Source: Maribacter arenosus (GTDB taxonomy: Bacteria > Bacteroidota > Bacteroidia > Flavobacteriales > Flavobacteriaceae). From it: a stretch of 64,000 nt of DNA. The first letter of the stretch is position 1, and each line of letters opens with the position of its first letter. The DNA lies in NCBI RefSeq assembly GCF_014610845.1, contig NZ_JABTCG010000003.1, positions 496,001 to 560,000 of the forward strand, read 5' to 3'. The translations under genes were made by a program, and so were the position numbers. The notes under the pieces were generated by a model that had not been told where the DNA came from, made no database searches, and worked only from the letters and a program-made list of their open reading frames with translations. Below, one piece after another: positions 1 to 8,725 of the stretch.

Positions 1-395
1 TCACGAACCGTGGTAATTCCGTGGGCCATCCATAACCTAAAAACATAATCGGGGTCCGCGCCTTGTGCCTTTCCGCCAATATGACCATGCATATCGATAA
101 ACCCAGGTAAAAGATACATGCCGGTACAATCGAGTTCCTTTCCCCCAGCCATTAATTTGGGTCGATTGGCATCATCAATAGCAACCCCTGGGTACCCTAC
201 AACCTGTATTTTTTTGATTATATTATTTTCGACCACGATATCGATGGGTCCTTGTGGTGGTGCCCCGTTCCCGTTGATAAGCATTACCCCACGAATGATC
301 AATTGAGGAAATGGACCGTCTCCTGAAGCGGTTTGCGTAAACCCCTTTAGTCCTAAAAGTAAAATAATCGCTATGAAAATACTTGTTCTATTCAT
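1..395 (-). CDS. Amidohydrolase family protein, N-terminal part (runs off window start)
   Basis: The reverse strand is open from an ATG at 395 to the window edge, about 131 residues. The N terminus is a Sec signal peptide (MNRTSIFIAIILLLGLKG, then FTQ). It is followed by the beta-sandwich strand typical of metal-dependent amidohydrolases (LIIRGVMLINGNG) and the metal-binding motif GFIDMHGHIGG near residue 105-115, where the HxH pair would bind the catalytic zinc at the start of the TIM barrel. The substrate cannot be told from this part; such secreted bacteroidotal members include imidazolonepropionase-like and dipeptidase-like hydrolases. The catalytic C-terminal half lies outside the window. 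Confidence 0.85.
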   Translation of the reverse strand, partial: MNRTSIFIAIILLLGLKGFTQTASGDGPFPQLIIRGVMLINGNGAPPQGPIDIVVENNIIKKIQVVGYPGVAIDDANRPKLMAGGKELDCTGMYLLPGFIDMHGHIGGKAQGADPDYVFRLWMAHGITTVR

Positions 396-548
396 TGTTT
401 TTGGATGTGTTGGTTATGCGATACAATCTTAGAAGTTTGATGGCACTCTAGAATTGCCCCTTAGAACGAAGCATTTAAAATATGCACTTCATTCCATAAC
501 CGATTCACTCAAATCAGATGTATAGTATAATGAAATATTGAAAAACCC

Positions 549-1784
549 TTAAGCAACCGATTGAAATTGCTTTCCAACTTCACAAAATTTTATAATGTAA
601 TTGGTGCCTTTCTTGGTCATATCCTTACTTATACTCCCTTTCAATTGCCGGGCTAGGTTATAAATCAATTTTAGCCCAAGCGATTTGGTCGTCTTGTGGT
701 TGATCGTATCAGGGAATCCTATACCATTATCACCGATCTTCAAGACATATTCATTGTTCTCACCTTGGTGAATGGCAATGCTTATCTCTCCCTCGTTTTG
801 ATCCGTAATCCCATATTTCAGGGCATTTGTAATCGCTTCATTGATCAAAAGTCCCAATGGAATAGCGGTATCAATGCCCAATTTTATATCCGGAATATCA
901 ATATTCACTTTGATCTTGCTATCCGATCCCTTTAAGGAACGGATTAGGAATTCACTCAATTCCTCTACATAGGATTTATACTCTATTTTGGTAAGATCCT
1001 CACGCATGTAAAGCATTTCATGGACCATGGCCATGGAAATCACCCTATTTTGACTGCTTTTAATGATGCTTTTCATTTCCTTATTCTCGAGGTTCCTTGA
1101 TTGAAGACTCAATAGACTTGATACGGTCTGTAGATTGTTCTTGACCCGATGATGAACTTCACGAAGTAAGGTTTCTTTTTCCTTTATCCGTTTTTCAATT
1201 TCATTCCTTGATTTATACAGATTGTGATGTGCCTTTAAAAGATTCTTGCCCAATACCCCGCCCAATAGATAGACAGAAAAAAGAATGCTTAAGAAGCTGA
1301 AAAGGTTACGCGATGCTTCAGGAACCACATTATAGGCAATAGAGAATTCGGGAAGACTCTCTATATATAATAAACAAATGATGAGCATATTAATGTAGAG
1401 GTATATCTTACCATAAAGTTTTGTGGTCACATAGCCAGTGAATACGATAAGGGCCAGAACAAAAATAAACGGACTGTTAATTCCTCCGCTGTACATGGTA
1501 ATAAAAGTGGCACTGATCAAAGCAACGATCGAAGTGATGTTATAGGTTACCGTTAAATTCTTATGGGCCCTATAGGCAAAGGTATTTAGAAGGTTAATGA
1601 TACCAAATACAAAAAAAGCATAAGGTAATATTTCTGTAATCTCGAGTACATAAAGACATAGGAATCCTAATATAATGGCAAATAATGAGGAAAAGTAATT
1701 GACCCTTAGTGTTAATTTTACTTTATCCTTCAAGCGATATTCATCTTTAACAGGCGTTTTCATAGTAAAATGGGTATTGCTCAT
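549..1784 (-). CDS. Membrane-bound sensor histidine kinase, HisKA_2 type
   Basis: 411 residues. Residues 30-180 hold about six hydrophobic segments with no recognisable extracytoplasmic sensor domain. A short coiled linker (185-210) leads to the phosphoacceptor region, where HHRVKNNLQ at 211-219 is the HisKA_2 signature. An HATPase_c domain follows, with N box LLINEAITNALKYG and G1 box DNGIGFP. This family phosphorylates itself on the histidine and passes phosphate to a response regulator; no regulator gene is adjacent, so it looks like an orphan kinase. A second ATG at residue 8 is an alternative start. The signal is unknown. Confidence 0.88.
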   Translation of the reverse strand: MSNTHFTMKTPVKDEYRLKDKVKLTLRVNYFSSLFAIILGFLCLYVLEITEILPYAFFVFGIINLLNTFAYRAHKNLTVTYNITSIVALISATFITMYSGGINSPFIFVLALIVFTGYVTTKLYGKIYLYINMLIICLLYIESLPEFSIAYNVVPEASRNLFSFLSILFSVYLLGGVLGKNLLKAHHNLYKSRNEIEKRIKEKETLLREVHHRVKNNLQTVSSLLSLQSRNLENKEMKSIIKSSQNRVISMAMVHEMLYMREDLTKIEYKSYVEELSEFLIRSLKGSDSKIKVNIDIPDIKLGIDTAIPLGLLINEAITNALKYGITDQNEGEISIAIHQGENNEYVLKIGDNGIGFPDTINHKTTKSLGLKLIYNLARQLKGSISKDMTKKGTNYIIKFCEVGKQFQSVA

Positions 1785-1844
1785 TATTACAGATCACATA
1801 GTAGCATTGAAAGGTAATTCCTTAAAATACAGGGTTATTTACGG

Positions 1845-1875
1845 TAAATCTAAATATGTTTTACTATTAAATCAA
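1845..1875 (-). promoter_or_regulatory. Candidate Bacteroidota promoter for the sensor kinase
   Basis: On the reverse strand TTG (1873-1875) is followed after 20 nt by TAGATTTA (1845-1852), close to the -33 TTG / -7 TAnnTTTG pattern of the phylum. It lies 61 nt upstream of the kinase ATG. Confidence 0.4.
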
Positions 1876-1929
1876 CAACAAATCGAAAAATTAAGTTTTG
1901 GCTGGTGCTTTAGCTAGTTATAAATTCCC

Positions 1930-3324
1930 TTAATTTCTTTCTGTTTTGGGAACCAAATCCGTCAAGTCGCTAATTCGGATTGGCGTGCCTTTTTCAATAC
2001 TCCTTCTCGCTGCAATGCCTATTAGAATTGACATCGCACCATCCCGAACACCGGCAGTCCTACCAAAGGGGTCGGCTATCTCTGGATTTCTGAATATCTT
2101 GTCGTGCAGTCTTTTGTCGCCCCCACCATGCCCGGTTTTTTCCATTTCAACCTGAATGGTTTCATGTTCTGACCAAAGTTTATGCAAAATCATTGGTTCA
2201 TACTGCAATTCCTCGATATTGGTCTGTTCCATTTCCTTGGTATGTTTTTCAACCTCGCTAATGGTATTGGCCTTGTTGTACGGAATATCTTGCCAAGCTT
2301 CAATTCTACCTTCCGTACCATTGAATGCTACTCGCCAGCCTTCAAATGGGGAATAGGTGGTGAGCGAATAATTTAAAATGGTATTGTTGGTATATTTTAC
2401 TTGGGCCGACATTTTGTCGTAAATATCAATTTCTTCACGAAACAGACAATTGTCGCGGATATAACCATCATATTGCTCATTATTGGCATAGAGAGCCATG
2501 GAACGCTCGTCCTTTGTAATATCCCAATGGAAGTCACATTTTGGGGCATGTTCACAATTACGGCAGTTGGTACCGCGGAACGGGCCATTTTTCCCATAGA
2601 ATTCTAAATCGCCATAGGCAAAAACTTCGTTGGGTTCTGAATTTATCCACCAGTTCAGAAGATCGAAATGGTGGGTGGCTTTATGAACCCAAAGTGATCC
2701 GCCCCCATTCATGAGCCCGTGCCAACGTCTAAAATAAGAGGCTCCGTGGAAGGTATTCAAGTACCAGTGAAAATCAACGGATACCAGTTTACCGATTGAT
2801 TTGTTAACCAAGAGTTCCTTGATTTTTGTGGCATAAGGACTCCAACGATAATTAAAGCCTACGATGAGGTTTTTGTTTGATTTTTTTTCTGCGTCCAAGA
2901 TGGCCTGACATTTACTTTCATCAGTAGTCAGGGGCTTTTCCGTAAGCACATCGCAACCCATTTCCAAGCCCTTTATTATAAATTCGTGATGGGTGGAGTC
3001 TTTGGTGGTGACTATCATCAAATCAGGTTTAGTGGTTTTCACCATTTTTTCAAAATCGGTGAATGTAGGGCATGAGGTACCAATATAAGTTTTGCCATAG
3101 GCCAAACGACCTGGGTTGCTATCGCATAAGCCAACAAATTCCAAAATATCGGAATATTCATCAACTAGTCGTTTTCCCCAAAACGATGTTCCGCGAATTC
3201 CGGTACCTATGAGGGCTATTTTCAATTTTTTTGAACTTCCAAATTCAAATGCGTTAACCGGGAAGGCCGTTGTGGCAGCCAACATACTTATGGAGGTAAG
3301 AAACTTACGTCTATCGATTTTCAT
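1930..3324 (-). CDS. Gfo/Idh/MocA family oxidoreductase with Tat signal
   Basis: 464 residues. The N terminus has a twin-arginine signal (DRRKFLTSISMLAA, residues 4-17), so the protein is probably exported folded with its cofactor. A Rossmann NAD(P) fold starts at IALIGTGIRGT, and the family motif EKPLTTD follows at the end of the nucleotide-binding half. The C-terminal half contains a cysteine cluster (NCRNCEHAPKC) also seen in other secreted members; a structural metal there is an inference. Family members oxidise or epimerise sugars or hydrolyse glycosidic bonds by an NAD-dependent route; the substrate is unknown. No sugar-utilisation genes lie next to it. tatC is present at 13.7 kb. Confidence 0.88.
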   Translation of the reverse strand: MKIDRRKFLTSISMLAATTAFPVNAFEFGSSKKLKIALIGTGIRGTSFWGKRLVDEYSDILEFVGLCDSNPGRLAYGKTYIGTSCPTFTDFEKMVKTTKPDLMIVTTKDSTHHEFIIKGLEMGCDVLTEKPLTTDESKCQAILDAEKKSNKNLIVGFNYRWSPYATKIKELLVNKSIGKLVSVDFHWYLNTFHGASYFRRWHGLMNGGGSLWVHKATHHFDLLNWWINSEPNEVFAYGDLEFYGKNGPFRGTNCRNCEHAPKCDFHWDITKDERSMALYANNEQYDGYIRDNCLFREEIDIYDKMSAQVKYTNNTILNYSLTTYSPFEGWRVAFNGTEGRIEAWQDIPYNKANTISEVEKHTKEMEQTNIEELQYEPMILHKLWSEHETIQVEMEKTGHGGGDKRLHDKIFRNPEIADPFGRTAGVRDGAMSILIGIAARRSIEKGTPIRISDLTDLVPKTERN

Positions 3325-3368
3325 GGTAAATTGGCTTAGTATTCATTAAAGATATTGAATTTAACCCC

Positions 3369-3400
3369 AAAAAAAAGAAAGCGACTATATAGTCGCTTTC
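3369..3400 (-). terminator. Rho-independent terminator of secA
   Basis: A perfect 24-bp palindrome (3377-3400; arms GAAAGCGACT/AGTCGCTTTC around ATAT) lies 22 nt after the secA stop. On the reverse strand it is followed by a T-rich run (TTTTTTTT, 3369-3376), the layout of an intrinsic terminator. Confidence 0.85.
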
Positions 3401-3422
3401 CTTTATCTATTTTTCATGGATT

Positions 3423-6400
3423 TTAATCCTCGGTCAAAACCCAATCCCCCTTATCGATAAGAGGTTCGGCTTGTTTGTATTTTACCGTTTTGCTCTCTCC
3501 TGACATTACATTTTTAATGGTCACACGTTCATTTCTACCAATTTTAGGACGTTCGCGAACAATTGTTTCGGTAACTTGTGGTCTTTGACCTCGCGTTTGC
3601 CCTGCGGCTCTATTTTGAGCGGCCAATTCGTCGCTATTCGGAATTTCTTCCTTACTGGTTTTTAAATTTTCCTTGGGCTTTCTAAGGTTACCAGCATTTT
3701 GGATCTCATTGGGGTTTTCGGTAGGCAACTCCCCTTTGAACAAGAATGAGACCACCTCTTTGTTCACTTTGTCGATCATACTCTTGAAAAGTTCGAAGGC
3801 TTCGAATTTATAGATCAATAAAGGATCTTTCTGCTCATGAACCGCCAATTGTACAGATTGTTTCAATTCATCCATCTTACGCAAATGGGTTTTCCAAGAA
3901 TCATCTATAATCGCCAACGTTATGTTCTTTTCAAAATCGGTAACCAATTGATTACCATTAGATTCGTAGGCTTCCTTTAGGTTGGTAACCACATTCAGGG
4001 TTTTGATTCCATCGGTAAAAGGAACTACAATCCTTTCGAACTTGTTCGAATTGTCTTCATAAACCTTTTTGATAACAGGAAATGCGGTTGCCGCATTACG
4101 CTCTATCTTTCGTTGATAGTGCTCAAAAGACGTTTTATAAATTGAATTGGCAATTTCAGGAATCGTCATTTTTCCGAACTCTGCTTCGGTAATCGGGGAG
4201 GTAATCGAGAAAAATTTGATCAATTCGAATTCGAAATTCTTATAATCCATCGCTCCTTTATTGGTCTCGGCAATGGTTTCACAGGTGTCATAGATCATGT
4301 TGGCAATATCAACTTTCAACCGTTCCCCCTGTAATGCATGTCGCCTCCTCTTATAGACAACCTCTCGCTGAGCGTTCATTACATCATCATATTCTAGTAA
4401 TCGCTTACGAACACCAAAGTTGTTCTCTTCAACTTTTTTCTGTGCTCGTTCAATGGATTTTGTCATCATGGAGTGCTGAATTACCTCGCCTTCTTCCAAG
4501 CCCATTTTGTCCATCATCTTAGCCACACGATCGGATCCGAACAATCGCATAAGATTATCTTCCAAGGAGACATAGAATTGAGAGCTTCCTGGATCTCCTT
4601 GACGCCCAGCACGACCCCTTAGCTGCCTGTCTACACGTCTCGAATCGTGACGTTCCGTACCTACAATGGCTAAACCACCCGCTTTTTTAACTTCATCGGA
4701 CAGCTTGATATCCGTACCACGACCTGCCATATTCGTTGCTATGGTCACGACACCCGGTTTTCCGGCTTCGGCAACTACATCGGCCTCTTTTTTGTGCAGT
4801 TTCGCATTAAGTACATTATGGGGTACTTTACGAATGTTCAACATACGGGAAAGTAATTCTGAAATCTCAACCGAGGTGGTACCGATCAAGACCGGCCTTC
4901 CGGATTCCGATAGTTTAGTAACCTCTTCAATGATCGCATTATATTTTTCACGTTTGGTCTTATAGATCAGGTCATTTCTGTCATCACGGGCAATAGGACG
5001 GTTCGTTGGGATTTCCATGACATCCAATTTATAGATTTCCCAGAATTCCCCAGCTTCCGTAATGGCCGTACCCGTCATACCCGCCAATTTTTTGTACATT
5101 CTAAAATAGTTCTGTAGCGTAACGGTAGCAAACGTTTGGGTCAAGGCCTCGATCTTTACATTTTCCTTGGCTTCGATGGCTTGGTGTAATCCGTCTGAAT
5201 ACCGACGTCCATCCATGATACGTCCTGTCTGTTCATCAACGATCATTACTTTGTTGTCCATCACCACATATTCCACATCTTTTTCAAAGAGGGTATACGC
5301 TTTCAACAATTGGCTCATCGTATGGATGCGTTCACTTTTTATCGTAAAGTCCTTAAAAAGTTCCTCTTTAAGCTCGGCCTCTTTTTCAATGCCAAGGCCT
5401 TGGCTTTCTATCTTGGCAATTTCCCCGCCGATATCGGGCATTACAAAGAAATCCCTGTTCTTTTCTCCGGAGATATAGTCCACTCCTTTATCGGTCAGTT
5501 CAATTTGATTATTTTTTTCATCGATAACGAATAGGAGGTCTTCATCGACCTTGGGCATTTCCCTGTTGTTATCTTGCATATAGAAATTCTCCGTTTTCTG
5601 CAGTAATTGTTTTACACCTTCTTCACTTAGGTATTTGATCAATGCTTTGTTTTTTGGTAATCCTCTGAATACACGGAGTAACAAGAACCCACCTTCCTTG
5701 GTATCACCTTCAGCTATAGCTTTTTTGGCTTCTGCGAGAACACCGGTCAAATGTTGTCTTTGCCTTTGAACGATATCGCTTACTTTGGGTTTAAGCTCAT
5801 TGAATTCATGACGATCTCCTTCAGGTACAGGTCCGGAAATAATCAATGGGGTCCGCGCGTCATCGACCAAAACGGAATCGACCTCATCGACAATTGCATA
5901 GTGATGTGGCCTTTGAACCAAGTCTTTCGGTGTGTGTGCCATATTATCACGTAGGTAATCAAAACCAAATTCGTTGTTTGTGCCATAAGTGATATCGGCA
6001 TTATAAGCCGCCCTACGACCTTCGGAGTTAGGTTTGTGATGGTCAATACAGTCAACAGATAGTCCATGGAACTCAAAAATGGGCCCCATCCAGGCACTAT
6101 CCCTTTTGGCCAGGTAATCGTTGACGGTTACCAAATGGGCACCATTTCCTGAAAGCGCATTGAGGTACATGGGAAGGGTTGCAACAAGGGTCTTACCTTC
6201 ACCCGTCTGCATTTCGGCAATTTTACCTTGATGTAAGGCTATACCCCCGATCAATTGTACATCGTAATGCACCATATCCCAGGTAACTGGTTTTCCGGCC
6301 GCGTCCCATGAGTTTTTCCAAATGGCTTTGTCACCGTCCAAGGTTACATAATCCTTAGTGCCGGATAACTTCCTATCGAACTCGGTTGCCGTAACTTCAA

Positions 6401-6785
6401 GTGTTTCATTGGCAACGAACCTTTTAGTTGTTTCCTTGACCACGGCAAATGCTTCGGGTAGAATATCGTTCAAGGTATTTTCCGTAATCGCATATGCCTC
6501 TTCCTGAAGCTTATCTATTTCGGCATAGGTATCCTCATTCTTGTCAATATCGGTAGAGGCATGTACTTCCTCACTCAACTCGGCGATCTTGTTGTCCAAT
6601 TCTTGACGGTCGGCCTTGATCCTAGCTTTGAATTCTTCCGTTTTAGCCCTAAGTTCATCAATACTCAATCCTTCCAGAACGGCTTCAAATGATTTTATTT
6701 GGTTAAGAATAGGCTGTAGTTCTTTTACATCTTTTTTTGATTTGTCTCCAACAAATGCCTTCAGCACTGAATTTATAAAACTCAT
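3423..6785 (-). CDS. secA: Preprotein translocase ATPase SecA
   Basis: 1120 residues, the long bacteroidotal form (about 900 in E. coli). SecA drives unfolded preproteins through SecYEG by ATP hydrolysis. Visible motifs are Walker [15 protein letters not shown] (near residue 190), Walker [20 protein letters not shown], and the helicase-like motifs in NBD2 ([10 protein letters not shown] and [15 protein letters not shown]). The preprotein cross-linking region carries the phylum-specific insertion. The C terminus ends GDWVLTED and has no zinc-binding CxCx8CH tail, so SecB-type docking through that tail is not expected. A terminator follows and a promoter precedes it. Confidence 0.98.
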   Translation of the reverse strand: MSFINSVLKAFVGDKSKKDVKELQPILNQIKSFEAVLEGLSIDELRAKTEEFKARIKADRQELDNKIAELSEEVHASTDIDKNEDTYAEIDKLQEEAYAITENTLNDILPEAFAVVKETTKRFVANETLEVTATEFDRKLSGTKDYVTLDGDKAIWKNSWDAAGKPVTWDMVHYDVQLIGGIALHQGKIAEMQTGEGKTLVATLPMYLNALSGNGAHLVTVNDYLAKRDSAWMGPIFEFHGLSVDCIDHHKPNSEGRRAAYNADITYGTNNEFGFDYLRDNMAHTPKDLVQRPHHYAIVDEVDSVLVDDARTPLIISGPVPEGDRHEFNELKPKVSDIVQRQRQHLTGVLAEAKKAIAEGDTKEGGFLLLRVFRGLPKNKALIKYLSEEGVKQLLQKTENFYMQDNNREMPKVDEDLLFVIDEKNNQIELTDKGVDYISGEKNRDFFVMPDIGGEIAKIESQGLGIEKEAELKEELFKDFTIKSERIHTMSQLLKAYTLFEKDVEYVVMDNKVMIVDEQTGRIMDGRRYSDGLHQAIEAKENVKIEALTQTFATVTLQNYFRMYKKLAGMTGTAITEAGEFWEIYKLDVMEIPTNRPIARDDRNDLIYKTKREKYNAIIEEVTKLSESGRPVLIGTTSVEISELLSRMLNIRKVPHNVLNAKLHKKEADVVAEAGKPGVVTIATNMAGRGTDIKLSDEVKKAGGLAIVGTERHDSRRVDRQLRGRAGRQGDPGSSQFYVSLEDNLMRLFGSDRVAKMMDKMGLEEGEVIQHSMMTKSIERAQKKVEENNFGVRKRLLEYDDVMNAQREVVYKRRRHALQGERLKVDIANMIYDTCETIAETNKGAMDYKNFEFELIKFFSITSPITEAEFGKMTIPEIANSIYKTSFEHYQRKIERNAATAFPVIKKVYEDNSNKFERIVVPFTDGIKTLNVVTNLKEAYESNGNQLVTDFEKNITLAIIDDSWKTHLRKMDELKQSVQLAVHEQKDPLLIYKFEAFELFKSMIDKVNKEVVSFLFKGELPTENPNEIQNAGNLRKPKENLKTSKEEIPNSDELAAQNRAAGQTRGQRPQVTETIVRERPKIGRNERVTIKNVMSGESKTVKYKQAEPLIDKGDWVLTED

Positions 6786-6850
6786 AATTTCTTCATATTA
6801 TTTTGAAAGTTGAGGGAATTGGCTTCTTTCAACTTTTTATCACTATGATC

Positions 6851-6879
6851 TAAAAATACCATTAATAGGCATGTTGCAA
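6851..6879 (-). promoter_or_regulatory. Candidate secA promoter
   Basis: On the reverse strand TTG (6877-6879), an 18-nt spacer and TATTTTTA (6851-6858) match the Bacteroidota -33/-7 pattern with one mismatch in the last base. It sits about 66 nt upstream of the secA ATG. Confidence 0.45.
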
Positions 6880-7043
6880 GGGTAGAGCAAAAGGCGTTCC
6901 AGTTTTTAATACGCTAAAAAGAGACCTTTTTTACTGCCAAATTTACCGAGAATAGGCCTATGGTATTTCTTTACCCTGCGAAGTTAACATTTTGAATAGT
7001 AATTCCTCCCTTTTTCTTTTAGCTCTAATGATAATAAAATCAT

Positions 7044-7068
7044 AAAAAAAAGTCTCCGAAGAGACTTT
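7044..7068 (-). terminator. Rho-independent terminator after the DUF2795 gene
   Basis: Arms AAAGTCTC/GAGACTTT (7049-7056 and 7061-7068) enclose a tetraloop that reads TTCG on the transcribed strand and are followed by a T run on the reverse strand. It lies 16 nt after the stop of the DUF2795 gene. Confidence 0.85.
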
Positions 7069-7083
7069 AAATTACTTAACCTA

Positions 7084-7308
7084 TTAATATTCGTCCTCGT
7101 TCCAGAGGTAATCTTCTTCTGTTGGGTAGTCTGGCCAAATTTCCTCGATGGACTCATAAATTTCGCCACCTTCCTCTTCCATAGACTGTAAGTTTTCAAC
7201 AACCTCTAATGGGGCTCCTGTTCTAATGGAATAATCGATTAACTCGTCTTTGGTAGCAGGCCAAGGCGCATCACTTAAATAAGATGCTAGTTCTAATGTC
7301 CAATACAT
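7084..7308 (-). CDS. DUF2795 domain protein
   Basis: 74 residues, acidic and soluble. It begins MYWTLELASYLSDAPWPATK and contains ELIDYSIRTGAPLEVVENLQ, the short helical DUF2795 fold common as a single-domain protein in Flavobacteriaceae; the tail is strongly acidic (WPDYPTEEDYLWNEDEY). Function is not known. It is monocistronic: a canonical promoter lies upstream and a TTCG hairpin terminator directly downstream, which supports it as a real, probably well-expressed gene. Confidence 0.9.
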   Translation of the reverse strand: MYWTLELASYLSDAPWPATKDELIDYSIRTGAPLEVVENLQSMEEEGGEIYESIEEIWPDYPTEEDYLWNEDEY

Positions 7309-7335
7309 GGTCGTAGTTTGATTTTATAATTTTTG

Positions 7336-7365
7336 CAAAAGTAATTTTTATCTTGACATAGCCAA
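7336..7365 (-). promoter_or_regulatory. Canonical promoter of the DUF2795 gene
   Basis: On the reverse strand TTG (7363-7365), a 19-nt spacer and an exact TACTTTTG -7 box (7336-7343) lie 27 nt upstream of the ATG at 7308. This matches the Bacteroidota consensus TTG-N19-TAnnTTTG. Confidence 0.65.
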
Positions 7366-7411
7366 GATTTTTTGCAATTATTTAGCTTTAATAATTTCTT
7401 AACGAAGAAAA

Positions 7412-7996
7412 TCAGGATTTATTAGTCTTTTTTTCAGGAATCCATTTGATTTCTTCCGCTTTTAAATCCTTGGACAACTTTCGTGCCAAGACAAAGAGGA
7501 AGTCCGAAAGTCGATTTATATACGACATTACGTTTTCATCAAAAGGCGCTTCCTCAAAAAGCGCTGTGGCCATACGCTCTGCCCTGCGACAAACCGTTCG
7601 GGCAATATGACAGTATGACACTGTGGTATGACCTCCAGGAAGAATAAAATGGGTCATGGGCGGAAGTGAATCGTTCATATAATCCATCTCGTTTTCCAAC
7701 AATTCAATATCAGAGGCATTGATTTTCGGAATATTCAACCTTTCTTTCCCACTTTTTAAGATGGCTTTATTTGGATCTGTGGCTAAAATGGCACCCACGG
7801 TAAAAAGCTTTTCCTGAATTAAGACAAGTAGATTTTTGGAATAAGTATCTACCTCCTGGTCACGTATAAGACCTAACCAGGCATTCAATTCATCTATGGT
7901 GCCATAACTATCTATTCTGATATTATTTTTTGACACTCTGGTACCCCCAAAGAGCGCCGTAGTGCCTTTGTCACCGGTTTTTGTATATATTTTCAT
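7412..7996 (-). CDS. PduO-type cob(I)yrinic acid a,c-diamide adenosyltransferase
   Basis: 194 residues. The enzyme transfers the 5'-deoxyadenosyl group of ATP to cob(I)alamin, making coenzyme B12. Visible family motifs are the ATP-binding N terminus (YTKTGDKGTTALFGG, residues 4-18), RIDSYGTIDELNAWLG, FILPGG, CRRAERMATALF and YINRLSDFLFVLAR. Length and motif order are normal. No cobalamin biosynthesis genes lie nearby, so it probably acts in salvage. It is relevant to the B12-binding-type regulator at 37.4 kb, which would need adenosylcobalamin. A small membrane-protein gene lies 22 nt upstream on the same strand. Confidence 0.94.
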   Translation of the reverse strand: MKIYTKTGDKGTTALFGGTRVSKNNIRIDSYGTIDELNAWLGLIRDQEVDTYSKNLLVLIQEKLFTVGAILATDPNKAILKSGKERLNIPKINASDIELLENEMDYMNDSLPPMTHFILPGGHTTVSYCHIARTVCRRAERMATALFEEAPFDENVMSYINRLSDFLFVLARKLSKDLKAEEIKWIPEKKTNKS

Positions 7997-8018
7997 TGAT
8001 CAATACAGTGTAATAGGT

Positions 8019-8168
8019 TCAATTCTCTTTTTCATTTCTGTCCTTGCGACGATAATCCTCCATAAATTTTTTAGATTTTCTACTTTTCGATTTGTTCCTG
8101 TTGTAAATCAAGAAGAAGAGATATATTATTACCAGTACACCTAAAACCGTATAAATTGGGTATTCCAT
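8019..8168 (-). CDS. Small single-span membrane protein (49 aa)
   Basis: An ATG at 8168 opens a 49-codon frame ending in TGA at 8019-8021. The product starts MEYPIYTVLGVLVIIYLFF, a single hydrophobic helix at residues 6-22, followed by a very basic tail rich in Lys, Arg and Ser (NRNKSKSRKSKKF). This is the layout of a small inner-membrane protein with a cytoplasmic positive tail. It sits 22 nt upstream of the adenosyltransferase gene on the same strand and fills an otherwise empty gap. No function is recognised; a partner role is possible but unproven. Confidence 0.6.
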   Translation of the reverse strand: MEYPIYTVLGVLVIIYLFFLIYNRNKSKSRKSKKFMEDYRRKDRNEKEN

Positions 8169-8206
8169 AATCGTGGACTTAATCTTTCTAATTTAAAGTT
8201 ACGGGA

Positions 8207-8710
8207 TTATATTCTAATCTTAAAATGTTCCTTAGCCTGTTCTTTCCTAAAAAAAAGGACGCCACAAAAAAATAAATCCACCGACACCGTGACTTTGTCA
8301 TTCCCTTTAAAAGATTCCCAGTTCTGAGTAGTGTCTTTATTGTGGTGAATATTCCGGATAAACACCATAGTATTATTATGGTATAAGCCTTCTCTTAAAA
8401 TACGATGAAACAAACCAGAATCGGGCGAACCCATATAAATAATATCTGACGGGTATTGGTTGAATTCAATAGACGGATAGGAATCTTTGACCTTATTCCT
8501 GAACTTCAAAAGGTGAGGGGCAATGTCTATGTTATGGGCATTGAAATACGCTATGCACTTAAGTAAGACCCTATCACTTTTTGAGCCCTTAATACCGTAA
8601 TTCTTATTTAGGCATTTTGTGACAAAATTATAAATGAAGGGTGAGTGTACCCCATGTTGGTTGGTTGCGCTTAACCAAAATCTTAAATAGGAGAGGAAGT
8701 GGTACAACAT
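8207..8710 (-). CDS. Shortened relative of flavobacterial class I methyltransferase-like proteins
   Basis: 167 residues. The N terminus (TNQHGVHSPFIYNFVTKC, residues 16-33) and the C terminus (GVLFFRKEQAKEHFKIRI) match the conserved ends of a flavobacterial SAM-dependent methyltransferase-like family that I recall as about 230-250 residues. The middle is shorter here: no glycine-rich SAM motif I (E-x-G-x-G type) can be seen between residues 40 and 110. MVFIRNIHHNKDTTQNW corresponds to the usual FDDIHWS-type segment but has lost its acidic residues. It may be a degenerate, non-catalytic copy. It lies 15 nt downstream of the ABC-F gene. Confidence 0.6.
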   Translation of the reverse strand: MLYHFLSYLRFWLSATNQHGVHSPFIYNFVTKCLNKNYGIKGSKSDRVLLKCIAYFNAHNIDIAPHLLKFRNKVKDSYPSIEFNQYPSDIIYMGSPDSGLFHRILREGLYHNNTMVFIRNIHHNKDTTQNWESFKGNDKVTVSVDLFFCGVLFFRKEQAKEHFKIRI

Positions 8711-8725
8711 AGATTGATGGATACG

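Noticed and set aside
3377-3400. 24-bp perfect palindrome considered as an operator
   Set aside because: It lies just after secA and is followed by a T run on the secA strand, so an intrinsic terminator explains it.
6984-7202. 72-residue reverse-strand open frame overlapping the DUF2795 gene
   Set aside because: It crosses the TTCG terminator and overlaps a recognised gene in another frame; no domain or start signal supports it.
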